The notes under the pieces are model-generated. The model saw only the letters and a list, made by a program, of their open reading frames with translations. It was not told the origin of the DNA and did not search any database. Positions 1-7,346 of a DNA stretch of 64,000 nt are shown here, in pieces. A program made the translations under genes and the position numbers. The first letter of the stretch is position 1, and each line of letters starts with the position of its first letter. Source of the stretch: Paenibacillus sp. FSL W8-0426 (lineage in GTDB: Bacteria > Bacillota > Bacilli > Paenibacillales > Paenibacillaceae); assembly GCF_037969725.1 (NCBI RefSeq), contig NZ_CP150203.1:3302001-3366000 (forward strand). The letters run 5' to 3'.

Positions 1-1
1 A

Positions 2-490
2 ATCATTCTGGAGGAGTTCCACTCCGATGGGGATTGGAAAGAGCAGATGGAGGGAATTGCCGTCACGATACGAAATGTGCTCAGCCGGTATCCCTGCTCC
101 ACACAGCTCATGATGATGACGCTGCCTCATGAGCCGGACATGATCCGATTCACCAACAGGATGCTGCTCTGCATCGAATCGACGCCACTTGAGCAAGAGC
201 AGAAATTGCAAGCCGTGATTACGCTTACGAACTATGTGTTCTACTTCGTTCTGGATGATTATCAGCATCAGCGCAATATTACCGTGATGCTGGAGGACGA
301 GGGAGTTGTTCCGGGCGGGCAAATGACCGCTCTTCTGGACTCGATGAGCGAAGCAGAAGCGGGATTGTTCCGTGGGATGTACAAGAGCGGATTGTTTGAG
401 GTGATGGGGACCGATCAGGCGTTTGAATTCGGCTTGAGGCTGATTCTGCTGGGAATTGAGCAGGTGATTAAGGAGCATGAAAAGAAATAG
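2..490 (+). CDS. TetR-family transcriptional regulator, C-terminal part (cut by window start)
   Basis: The reading frame is open from base 2 and ends with TAG at 488-490, so only the last ~162 residues are visible and the DNA-binding N-terminus lies outside. The visible part is all-helical, with the pattern of the TetR/TetR_C ligand-binding and dimerisation domain (EEFHSDGDWKEQMEGIA, then helices to IKEHEKK). Members of this group often repress a neighbouring efflux or stress gene and release DNA when a small molecule binds. The neighbour here, fabF, is convergent and so is unlikely to be the target. The ligand cannot be inferred. The family call is fairly safe because the terminal helices and length match, but without the HTH it rests on the C-domain only. 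Confidence 0.7.
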   Translation: MILEEFHSDGDWKEQMEGIAVTIRNVLSRYPCSTQLMMMTLPHEPDMIRFTNRMLLCIESTPLEQEQKLQAVITLTNYVFYFVLDDYQHQRNITVMLEDEGVVPGGQMTALLDSMSEAEAGLFRGMYKSGLFEVMGTDQAFEFGLRLILLGIEQVIKEHEKK

Positions 491-495
491 AACGT

Positions 496-530
496 AAAAA
501 ACCGCTCATCCGGCGATCGGATGGGCGGTT
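496..530 (-). terminator. Bidirectional Rho-independent terminator between tetR and fabF
   Basis: An 11-bp inverted repeat (502-512 and 518-528, arms CCGCTCATCCG / CGGATGGGCGG, one G:T wobble) surrounds a 5-base loop. On the minus strand it runs into a T-tract (496-501), so it mainly ends the fabF transcript. On the plus strand the tail is weaker (TTGTTAT). Confidence 0.75.
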
Positions 531-613
531 GTTATGAAATTTTGCAATGATATAATCCGCAAGAAACATACACACGTTAACGGAAAGGCAAGGCGGAACC
601 GGCTGCAGTTTCT

Positions 614-1861
614 TTAAATCATAAGATCATCAACGGTTTTTAACAAGATGGAGGCGTTATGCCCGCCAAACCCAAAGGAATTTGACATACCGATCTTTAA
701 ATTTGCCGTTCTGGCGCGATTCGGAACATAATCCAAGTCGCATTCGGAATCTGGCGATTCCAGGTTAATCGTCGGCGGGATGACACCCTGTTGCAAGGTT
801 TTTACGAGGGCAATGGCTTCTACCGCCCCCGAAGCGCCAAACATATGGCCTGTCATCGATTTATTTGCAGTCACGGGGATGTGATAAGCCTGTTTGCCAA
901 AAACCTGTTTTAATGCTGCTGTTTCAGAGCGGTCTCCAACCACTGTACTCGTTGCGTGGGCACTGATGACATCTACCTGCTCGGGGGAAAGCTGTGCTTC
1001 CGACAAAGCAGAACTCATCGCTCTTGCTGCACCTTCGCCGTCCGGCGGCGTAGCAACCATGTGATAGGCATCTGAACTAGCTCCATAACCGATGACTTCC
1101 GCAAGGATATTGGCCTTTCTTCGCAGAGCATGCGTGAGTGATTCGATAATCAGGATGCCGGAGCCTTCTGCCATCACAAACCCATCACGATTGGCATCGA
1201 ATGGACGGCTCGCCCGTTCCGGTTCCGTATTTCGCGTGGACAATGCGGTTGCATTGGCAAAACTGGCCAAGGCAATATCGGTCACGGCCGCTTCCGCTCC
1301 ACCTGCAATAATGACGTCCGAACGTCCGGATTGGATATTGTAAAAGGCTTCTCCGATCGCGGTATTTCCAATCGAACACGCGGTTACAGGCGACATGGTG
1401 GAGCCTTTCGCTCCGTATCGAATGCTGATGAATGCCGCCGCCATATTTGAAATCATCATGGGCACAAGGGTGGGGCTAATTCGCCCCGGTCCCCGCTGTT
1501 TAAGGACATGGCTTTGATCCATCAACGTTTGAATTCCTCCGACGCCTGATCCAACATAGACGCCCATTCGATTTCTATCCACCGTATCCAGATCCAGACC
1601 CGAATGCTGTATGGCTTCTTCCGCAGCTGCAAGGGCGAATTGACAGAATCGATCCATTTTGCGGGCTTCTTTGATGCCAAAGAGCAACGTTGGATCAAAA
1701 TCACGAACGACACCGGCAATCTTCACTTTATGATCGGATGAATCCAATATATCCAATGCAGAAATCCCCGATTTACCCTTAATAAGATTAGACCAAAATT
1801 GTTCTACATTGTTGCCGAGAGGGGAGATTACGCCCATTCCTGTAATTACGACTCTTTCCAT
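614..1861 (-). CDS. fabF: 3-oxoacyl-ACP synthase II (KAS II, FabF-type)
   Basis: 415 residues, the usual FabF length. It condenses malonyl-ACP with an acyl-ACP in fatty acid elongation in the cytoplasm. The Cys-His-His active site is visible: Cys162 in PVTACSIGNT, His302 in SAHATST and His339 in ANKSMTGHMFGASG, with the conserved Lys334 and the C-terminal FGFGG loop. The usual TACATG around the nucleophile is TACSIG here, which suggests a paralogue and not the housekeeping enzyme. ATG start after AGGAGGATCTGATTT. It stands alone, without acpP, fabD or fabG, and is divergent from an XRE/MmyB-type regulator, so it is probably a regulated accessory synthase for altered lipid composition or a secondary product. 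That last role is inference. Confidence 0.9.
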   Translation of the reverse strand: MERVVITGMGVISPLGNNVEQFWSNLIKGKSGISALDILDSSDHKVKIAGVVRDFDPTLLFGIKEARKMDRFCQFALAAAEEAIQHSGLDLDTVDRNRMGVYVGSGVGGIQTLMDQSHVLKQRGPGRISPTLVPMMISNMAAAFISIRYGAKGSTMSPVTACSIGNTAIGEAFYNIQSGRSDVIIAGGAEAAVTDIALASFANATALSTRNTEPERASRPFDANRDGFVMAEGSGILIIESLTHALRRKANILAEVIGYGASSDAYHMVATPPDGEGAARAMSSALSEAQLSPEQVDVISAHATSTVVGDRSETAALKQVFGKQAYHIPVTANKSMTGHMFGASGAVEAIALVKTLQQGVIPPTINLESPDSECDLDYVPNRARTANLKIGMSNSFGFGGHNASILLKTVDDLMI

Positions 1862-1921
1862 AAATCAGATCCTCCTGAACGCAAATAAATTTGTGATTTA
1901 CGGATATCATGTCATGGTGTG

Positions 1922-1950
1922 TATCCTATTACAAGTTGTAGTTTATCCTA
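1922..1950. promoter_or_regulatory. Candidate operator between fabF and the XRE regulator
   Basis: The 142-bp divergent intergenic region contains a perfect odd palindrome TACAA-G-TTGTA at 1930-1940, flanked by two copies of TATCCTA at 1922-1928 and 1944-1950. A symmetrical site between divergent genes fits binding by the XRE regulator encoded at 2004. No footprint is known; this is inference from symmetry. Confidence 0.4.
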
Positions 1951-2003
1951 GTATAATTACTACTATCATCATTTCCGTATAAAAGCGTACAAGGAGGCCA
2001 GTA

Positions 2004-2831
2004 ATGAATCGTCAAGTCAGACTGCAGGAACTATCGACATTTTTAAAAGCAAAACGTGCCCGGATTTCTCCCGAATCCGCAGGTTTTCCGGAAGGTCAGC
2101 GAAGAAGAACGCCAGGGCTGCGAAGAGAGGAAGTCGCCCAACTGGCAGGGGTGAGCACGACGTGGTATACCTGGCTTGAACAAGGGCGAGAGATCAAGGT
2201 TTCTTCTTCCGTGCTGGACAGTGTGGCTAACGCGCTCCAATTAACTGCCGATGAGCGGAGATATGTATACTCCTTATCATTGGAGGCGGGGAGTACAGCT
2301 TCTTCTCCCATGAAAGAACGGCCGCCAATCGTAAGTCCTTCTTTGGAAAAAATCATTACGGAGTTAAGCTATTGTCCGGCCATCATTTCGGATCGAAAGT
2401 GTCGAATTGTAGGATGGAATCGGGCCGCCGCCTATGTATTTCTGGACTTTGATCAGCTTCCCGATGAAGAACGGAATATGATATCCTTGCTGTTCTCCCG
2501 CCGGGAATTTAAACGTTTGGCCGTGAATTGGGAGCAATTTGCCAATGAATTTCTTGCGATGTTTCGTTCGTATTATGGCCAGCATGTTGAAGATGAGTGG
2601 TATGAACAGTTTCTGAATAACATGAAAGAGCGTCATCCCGAATTCGATGAAATGTGGAAGCAGAGCCCTGTCAATTATGCCCCGGATGTGCACCTGGAGT
2701 TCAGGCATGCCAAAGCAGGAAAAATGATATTTGAGCTAACGTCCCTTCAAGTGTACGGTGAACATGATTTGCGCTGCAGCATTTACACGCCTGACAAAAA
2801 AACGGAAGAAAAATTGATCAGCATGATGTAA
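2004..2831 (+). CDS. XRE-family regulator with MmyB-like ligand-binding domain
   Basis: 275 residues. An N-terminal helix-turn-helix (about residues 5-90) carries the family signature RRRTPGLRREEVAQLAGVS and TWYTWLEQGR. It is followed by an MmyB-like domain (about 110-270) recognisable from IISDRKCRIVGWNRAA and the tryptophan-rich LEFRHAKAGKMIFELTSLQVY end. MmyB-type proteins are repressors or activators that bind a small hydrophobic ligand, often a fatty acid; that is family knowledge. ATG start with AAGGAGG eight bases upstream. Divergent from a lone fabF, so control of that ketosynthase, perhaps in response to acyl chains, is the most economical guess. Confidence 0.88.
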   Translation: MNRQVRLQELSTFLKAKRARISPESAGFPEGQRRRTPGLRREEVAQLAGVSTTWYTWLEQGREIKVSSSVLDSVANALQLTADERRYVYSLSLEAGSTASSPMKERPPIVSPSLEKIITELSYCPAIISDRKCRIVGWNRAAAYVFLDFDQLPDEERNMISLLFSRREFKRLAVNWEQFANEFLAMFRSYYGQHVEDEWYEQFLNNMKERHPEFDEMWKQSPVNYAPDVHLEFRHAKAGKMIFELTSLQVYGEHDLRCSIYTPDKKTEEKLISMM

Positions 2832-2854
2832 GAGAGAGCTTCGTGATTCCATTG

Positions 2855-2882
2855 AAAGTCGCTAATTTAGCGGCTTTTTTTA
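2855..2882 (+). terminator. Rho-independent terminator of the XRE gene (repeated at 36061-36088)
   Basis: Hairpin GTCGCTAA / TTAGCGGC followed by eight T. The same roughly 27-base sequence occurs on the minus strand after the ABC-F gene. Confidence 0.85.
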
Positions 2883-2933
2883 CTGTGGTCGCGGCGTATT
2901 CTCGTTTAAAAGGACACCATGCTCATGGAGCAG

Positions 2934-2997
2934 TTGGACAGTAAGCTGGATTCGTTGTATAATAATCCCAAAATTTCTGTACGATACCGTACAGAAA
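2934..2997 (+). promoter_or_regulatory. tetR promoter with overlapping palindromic operator
   Basis: A -35 TTGGAC (2934-2939), an 18-bp spacer and a perfect -10 TATAAT (2958-2963) lie upstream of the second TetR gene. Directly over the expected start point is a perfect inverted repeat with 10-bp arms, TTTCTGTACG-ATAC-CGTACAGAAA (2974-2997). The arrangement fits autorepression by the TetR protein encoded at 3013. Confidence 0.75.
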
Positions 2998-3012
2998 AAG
3001 GAGAGGAACTTC

Positions 3013-3579
3013 TTGCCAAAGGTGCTAGTTACAGAAGAGCAATGGATCCAGCTCGGAATCGAGAAATTTTCGCAATCCGGGCTGGATGGCCTGGTCATCG
3101 AGAGAATGTCATCGGAATTGGGCTGCAGCAAGAGCAGTTTTTATTGGTACTTCAGAAATCGGAACGAGTATATCACCAAACTGGTGGAACGATGGGTCGA
3201 GCTATCGACCAATGAGGTCATCCTTCAGTCCTCCTTGGCCATAAATCCGGAGGATCGATTAACTTATTTGCTCCAGCAAATGTTCTCTGCAACGGGTAAA
3301 GGTGACTTTTTGTTTTTCTTCCGAAAGCTGGGGAGTAACCATGCAAACTTCCAAGAGATGCTGGAGAAGATTGAGCAAACAAGGATCGATTACGCTGTGC
3401 AGGTTTTAGAAAGCATGGGGATGACGACCTTAAACGCCCAACAAAAAGCCTTTATCCTATACCACTATTATTTAGGCTGGTATGAGCGCTTCAAAAACAG
3501 ACAGGTAGAAAAGGACGAATTGCAACAGCATATCGACACGCTGAAAGCTCAATTGTTGAGTTCATCTTTGGAGGGATGA
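3013..3579 (+). CDS. TetR/AcrR-family transcriptional regulator
   Basis: 188 residues starting at TTG, placed by GGAGAGG at 2999-3006. The N-terminal HTH (about 5-50) shows the family pattern FSQSGLDGLVIERMSSELGCSKSSFYWYF and ends in the typical YF/RN turn; the rest is the helical effector domain. It overlaps the next gene's first possible ATG and is followed within 3 bp by the DUF3995 membrane gene, so the two form an operon. A strong promoter and palindrome sit just upstream, suggesting self-repression and control of the membrane protein. The ligand is unknown. Confidence 0.88.
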   Translation: MPKVLVTEEQWIQLGIEKFSQSGLDGLVIERMSSELGCSKSSFYWYFRNRNEYITKLVERWVELSTNEVILQSSLAINPEDRLTYLLQQMFSATGKGDFLFFFRKLGSNHANFQEMLEKIEQTRIDYAVQVLESMGMTTLNAQQKAFILYHYYLGWYERFKNRQVEKDELQQHIDTLKAQLLSSSLEG

Positions 3580-3581
3580 CA

Positions 3582-4001
3582 ATGAATGTGATGGCATGGA
3601 TGCTGGGAACGATTTTATTTTTACTCGGCGGTCTACATATCTATTGGATCGTAGGCGGGAAATTCGGAGCTTTGGCGGCTATTCCAAGCAATGGCTCGGA
3701 ATTGTTGTTCAAACCGAAGAAAGCAGGCACGGCCTTTGTGGCAGGAGCATTAATTTTTTCAGGATACATTGCATTAGCTCTTGGGGAGGTTGTTCATACC
3801 TTCATTCTGGCAGAATGGATGGTCAGCACCGGCGGCTGGATCATCGCGCTCGTGTTTTTCATCAGAACGATTGGAGACTTTCATTGGGTCGGTTTCTTTA
3901 AAAAGAAAAAAGGAACGTTGTTTGCCCATTGGGATACACGACTTTATTCCCCGCTATGTTTGTTCATCGCGATCCTTTGGGTGACTCTATTGATGAGATA
4001 G
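3582..4001 (+). CDS. DUF3995-family integral membrane protein
   Basis: About 139 residues with four hydrophobic segments: MAWMLGTILFLLGGLHIYW, then about 48-68, 75-100 and 120-139. The N-terminal WMLG...GGLHIYWIVGG and FKPKKAGTAFVAGAL pattern matches my memory of DUF3995 proteins, which have no known function. Two ATG codons are possible. The second, at 3582, is preferred because GGAGGG (3570-3575) is 6-7 bases away, whereas the ATG at 3576 touches it and overlaps the tetR stop. It is co-transcribed with tetR and is probably the regulated gene. A transport or sensing role is only a guess. Confidence 0.75.
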   Translation: MNVMAWMLGTILFLLGGLHIYWIVGGKFGALAAIPSNGSELLFKPKKAGTAFVAGALIFSGYIALALGEVVHTFILAEWMVSTGGWIIALVFFIRTIGDFHWVGFFKKKKGTLFAHWDTRLYSPLCLFIAILWVTLLMR

Positions 4002-4181
4002 ATGCCTTAGTCAGGTCAACAGCACAGTTTGTATGCATTCCCCTTATATTTCGCATAAAATAGAAAGGAAACCATCGACATCTTTAGAAAATTTCATTGT
4101 ATGCCAGTGTCGGTATGGTACATGGATTATTAAAAAGGGACCGCGCATCATTGTTGGAGGTGGCTCACGTGAAGAGAAGGC

Positions 4182-4904
4182 ATGGTGTACCCCATGTTTA
4201 AATGGATGCTGAACTCCCGTTTAGTCAAGTTTGGTTTCCTATTGATCGGACTCATCGTACTTTTTTATTCTTGGGAATCATTCCAGCATATTGATCTTAA
4301 AGGGTGGCTGTTGGAACCCAAGGAGTGGTGGATCGTTTGGGCCGTCCTGTGGGGACTGTCTCTCGTTAAATCCATCCTTTTTTTCTTGCCCATTCAACTG
4401 GTTTACGTTACTTCTGGAATATATTTTCCTATGGAAACGGCAGCACTTCTTTGCCTGCTGGGCCTGGTGCTGGAGATGACGATCACTTATTTTATAGGCA
4501 TCAAGGCTGGGAGAAAAACGGTTGCTCGCTTCATATCGAAGGAAAACAAATGGAGCAAATGGTTCAATACCTACAAACAACATGAATTCTCAGGCATGTT
4601 CTGGGCAAGGCTTACTCCGTTCTCGATTGAAGCAATCAGTTTATTGTTAGGAGCTGCCGGGGCGAAGTATAAACCGTACATCATCGCTTCCACGCTCGGT
4701 TCGCTGCCTAAAATTGTTTTCTTTGTCATGATCGGCTCAATCATCAGCCAAGGAGAGGTCGGTGCATCCCTGTTGACTTTTCTGCTCATGACATTGGGGT
4801 GGTGCATCGTCATCGCATTTTTGATCGGACGAAAGCAGATTGTTTGGAGAAAGCAAACCAAACAGAACACTTCAAATACGTTGAACAGTTACGATGGGAA
4901 GTAA
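4182..4904 (+). CDS. TVP38/TMEM64 (DedA-like, VTT domain) membrane protein
   Basis: 240 residues, with several hydrophobic helices and the VTT-domain core: a re-entrant stretch LPIQLVYVTSGIYFPMETA, then FIGIKAGRKTVARFIS and the motif FWARLTPFSIEAISLLLGAAG. Family members act in membrane lipid handling; several relatives are lipid scramblases or undecaprenyl-phosphate translocases. The exact substrate here is unknown. ATG preceded by AGAGAAGG. A ten-codon frame beginning GTG at 4169 behind a better GGAGG overlaps the start and could couple translation. It converges on the AraC gene with only 11 bp between the two stop codons and no terminator visible. Confidence 0.82.
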   Translation: MVYPMFKWMLNSRLVKFGFLLIGLIVLFYSWESFQHIDLKGWLLEPKEWWIVWAVLWGLSLVKSILFFLPIQLVYVTSGIYFPMETAALLCLLGLVLEMTITYFIGIKAGRKTVARFISKENKWSKWFNTYKQHEFSGMFWARLTPFSIEAISLLLGAAGAKYKPYIIASTLGSLPKIVFFVMIGSIISQGEVGASLLTFLLMTLGWCIVIAFLIGRKQIVWRKQTKQNTSNTLNSYDGK

Positions 4905-4915
4905 CGGGGTTACGT

Positions 4916-5797
4916 TTATTCAAGACGAAACGAATGGTCGACCCACCTTTTACGGTACTGATGGGGCGTGACGTCCATCTGTTCTTTGAATAATTTGCAG
5001 AAATACGACACATTGGTCAAACCGATTTCCTCGGCAATGAGCGCGATCGGTTTGTTTGTCGTCGTCAGCAATTGAACAGACTGATGAATCCTTCGAGCAG
5101 CAATATATTGCGATATGCTGACTCCGGTTGCTTCTTTGAATAAATGCGAAAGGTGATAGGAAGAAAGGTGCAGCGATTGAGCCAGATCGTGCAAGCGATA
5201 GGGTACATGATAGTTTTTTTCGATCCAGTTCAGGATGCGCTCGACCTGGTGGTTTTTGCGTCCGGCAGGAGAAGCTGCCGAATTTCCCTCAAAGTCATTC
5301 CATAACGGTTTGAGATGATGAAAGAAATTCACAAGAAACAGTGAAATTTCCTCCGTACGATTCGATTCGTCCAAATAAGGTATACGCTCCTGAAAGTTTT
5401 TAAATTGATGCACCAAGATATGCTGATCGCTCAGGTCGTAGAGGCAGGGAGAGGGGAGTTTCCCTAAATAAATATGCTTAAAGAAAGCATGTAAAACAGG
5501 CCATTTCTCGAAGTAGGCTTCAAACATGGAGGGTTCGAAAACGGCCAAAGACCGTTCAAAACATCGGTTATTCGAGTAGTCCAATTTGAGATGATGAAGC
5601 TGAAAAGGCTGAAAAATGCAAAGCATGCCCGGTTTAATCTCATAGCTTCGGTTATTCACGATCATCGTTCCGCTTCCTTCATGGATAAATAACAACTCAA
5701 TGCCTAAATGGGAATGGAACGTTTCGTTGTTTGCGCTTTTGCGTCTATACGCGAAATGAATGGAGTGTTTATTGAAATCGTAGAGATCATATCGCAC
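4916..5797 (-). CDS. AraC-family transcriptional regulator (cupin sensor)
   Basis: 293 residues with a GTG start placed by GAGGTAA. The N-terminal cupin-like sensor domain (about 15-150) contains HSHLGIELLFIHEGSGTMIVN, a histidine-rich sugar-sensor pattern. The C-terminal pair of HTH motifs is at about 190-290 (LHDLAQSLHLSSYHLSHLFK and IALIAEEIGLTNVSYFCKLFK, then PHQYRKRW). Such proteins usually activate sugar-metabolism genes. It is divergent from the Gfo/Idh/MocA oxidoreductase at 5969, the obvious target. An inverted repeat ATAACG / CGTTAT at 5844-5849 and 5875-5880 in the shared region is a weak operator candidate. Confidence 0.9.
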   Translation of the reverse strand: MRYDLYDFNKHSIHFAYRRKSANNETFHSHLGIELLFIHEGSGTMIVNNRSYEIKPGMLCIFQPFQLHHLKLDYSNNRCFERSLAVFEPSMFEAYFEKWPVLHAFFKHIYLGKLPSPCLYDLSDQHILVHQFKNFQERIPYLDESNRTEEISLFLVNFFHHLKPLWNDFEGNSAASPAGRKNHQVERILNWIEKNYHVPYRLHDLAQSLHLSSYHLSHLFKEATGVSISQYIAARRIHQSVQLLTTTNKPIALIAEEIGLTNVSYFCKLFKEQMDVTPHQYRKRWVDHSFRLE

Positions 5798-5968
5798 ATC
5801 GGATTACCTCGCTTTGCACGGTTTATTTTTCCATGAGTTCACTATAACGAAGCGTTCCAAAAACAGCAATATAGCGTTATTTTATCCACATTACAGGATC
5901 ACAATGGACCCTCTCCCTGAGGTACTATTTTGTTGAAGACATCAACGGAGTAAGAGGAGGGATTCACC

Positions 5969-7123
5969 ATGTTAAAGATTGCGATTATAGGCGCAGGAGC
6001 CATTGCCAACGCGCATATCAACAGTTATTTGCAATTTAAGGAACGCTGCGAGATTGTTGCCCTGTGCGATTTGTATCCCGACAAGGCCGAAGCGAAGAAA
6101 AACGAGTTTGGATTGAACGCCAAAGTTGTTAGCGATTACAAAGAACTGCTTGATAAGGAAATCGATCTGATTTCGGTCTGTTTACCTCCTTATGCGCATG
6201 CACCGGTTACGGTGGATTTTCTGAATGCAGGAAGTCATGTTCTGGTGGAGAAGCCGATGGCATCTTCCTTGGAGGAATGCGATCTCATGATCGAAGCAGC
6301 GCAGAAGAGCGGCAAAATACTGTCGGTTGTGGCGCAGAACCGGTTCACCAATCCGATCATGAAACTGAAACAAATGCTGGATACCGGACTTGCCGGTCCG
6401 ATCCTGCATGCTCAGGTCGATTCCTTCTGGTGGCGCGGTCATTGCTACTACGATCTCTGGTGGCGTGGTACATGGGAAAAAGAGGGAGGAGGTTGCACGC
6501 TGAACCATGCGGTGCATCATATTGATGCTTTGCTATGGATGATGGGACGCCCCGATCAAGTTCAAGCGTTCATGAGCAATGTGGCGCACGACAATGCGGA
6601 AGTCGAAGATTTATCCATTGCGATGCTTCGTTATCCGAATGGTGCATTGGGACAAATCACGAGTTCGGTCATCCATCATGGCGAACAGCAGCAGTTCATC
6701 TTCCAAGGACGGGATGCCCGAATCTCTGCGCCTTGGAAAATCACCGCTTCATTGTCCAGACCCAATGGTTTTCCGGAAAAGAATGCCGAGCTCGAAGAGC
6801 AGCTTCAACAAGCATACGACCGTTTACCGAATTTGCCGTACGAGGGGCATTCCGCCCAAATCGACAATGTCTTGCATGCCATCGAGTCAGGGGAACCACC
6901 GTTGATTGACGGCAGTAGCGGCCGCAGTACGTTGGAACTGATTATGGCCATTTACAAATCGGCGAGCACCGGAGAGAATGTCAAGCTTCCACTCGTCGCC
7001 GGCGATCCGTTCTACACGCGAGCAGGCGTCCAGCAGAATGCCATCCATTTTTACGAGAAAAGCGGTTATGTTGAAAATTTTGCCGCGGATGAGCAGATTA
7101 CGATCGGCACAACGAAGGAATAG
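5969..7123 (+). CDS. Gfo/Idh/MocA-family NAD(P)-dependent oxidoreductase
   Basis: 384 residues. The Rossmann fold at the N-terminus shows IIGAGAIANAH; the family motif EKPMA has the catalytic lysine at residue 95; and the C-terminal domain carries GGGCTLNHAVHHIDALLWMMG with the conserved histidine. These cytoplasmic enzymes oxidise or reduce sugars, inositols or sugar derivatives; the substrate cannot be read from sequence. ATG with AGGAGGGA upstream. Single gene, divergent from an AraC regulator with a cupin sensor, which points to induction by the sugar it handles. Full family length and no sign of damage. Confidence 0.9.
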   Translation: MLKIAIIGAGAIANAHINSYLQFKERCEIVALCDLYPDKAEAKKNEFGLNAKVVSDYKELLDKEIDLISVCLPPYAHAPVTVDFLNAGSHVLVEKPMASSLEECDLMIEAAQKSGKILSVVAQNRFTNPIMKLKQMLDTGLAGPILHAQVDSFWWRGHCYYDLWWRGTWEKEGGGCTLNHAVHHIDALLWMMGRPDQVQAFMSNVAHDNAEVEDLSIAMLRYPNGALGQITSSVIHHGEQQQFIFQGRDARISAPWKITASLSRPNGFPEKNAELEEQLQQAYDRLPNLPYEGHSAQIDNVLHAIESGEPPLIDGSSGRSTLELIMAIYKSASTGENVKLPLVAGDPFYTRAGVQQNAIHFYEKSGYVENFAADEQITIGTTKE

Positions 7124-7156
7124 CCAATCTTATCATTCGAGGTGGACCGGAAAAAC

Positions 7157-7190
7157 AAGAGGGTTGCTCTCTAAAGCGGCCCTCTTATCA
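7157..7190. terminator. Shared terminator between the oxidoreductase and helicase genes
   Basis: Inverted repeat AAGAGGG (7157-7163) / CCCTCTT (7180-7186). Read on the minus strand it is followed by GTTTTT, so it serves best as the end of the helicase transcript. The plus-strand tail is weak. Confidence 0.5.
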
Positions 7191-7346
7191 TGTGTCTTTT
7201 CTCAATTCCCCCAATTGTGGTCGCCCTCCGAGGATGATCTTTATCTTCGCTATGCTATCGCCTGCTTGGCGGTATTTTCAACGTTTGCAAGTCAGAACCC
7301 TTCGGCGTATAACGATACAGGCAAATTTAGCAGGTTTGTTCCCATC

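Noticed and set aside
2919..3215. 98-codon plus-strand frame over the tetR promoter and start
   Set aside because: It covers the promoter and palindrome and overlaps the well-supported TetR gene in another frame.
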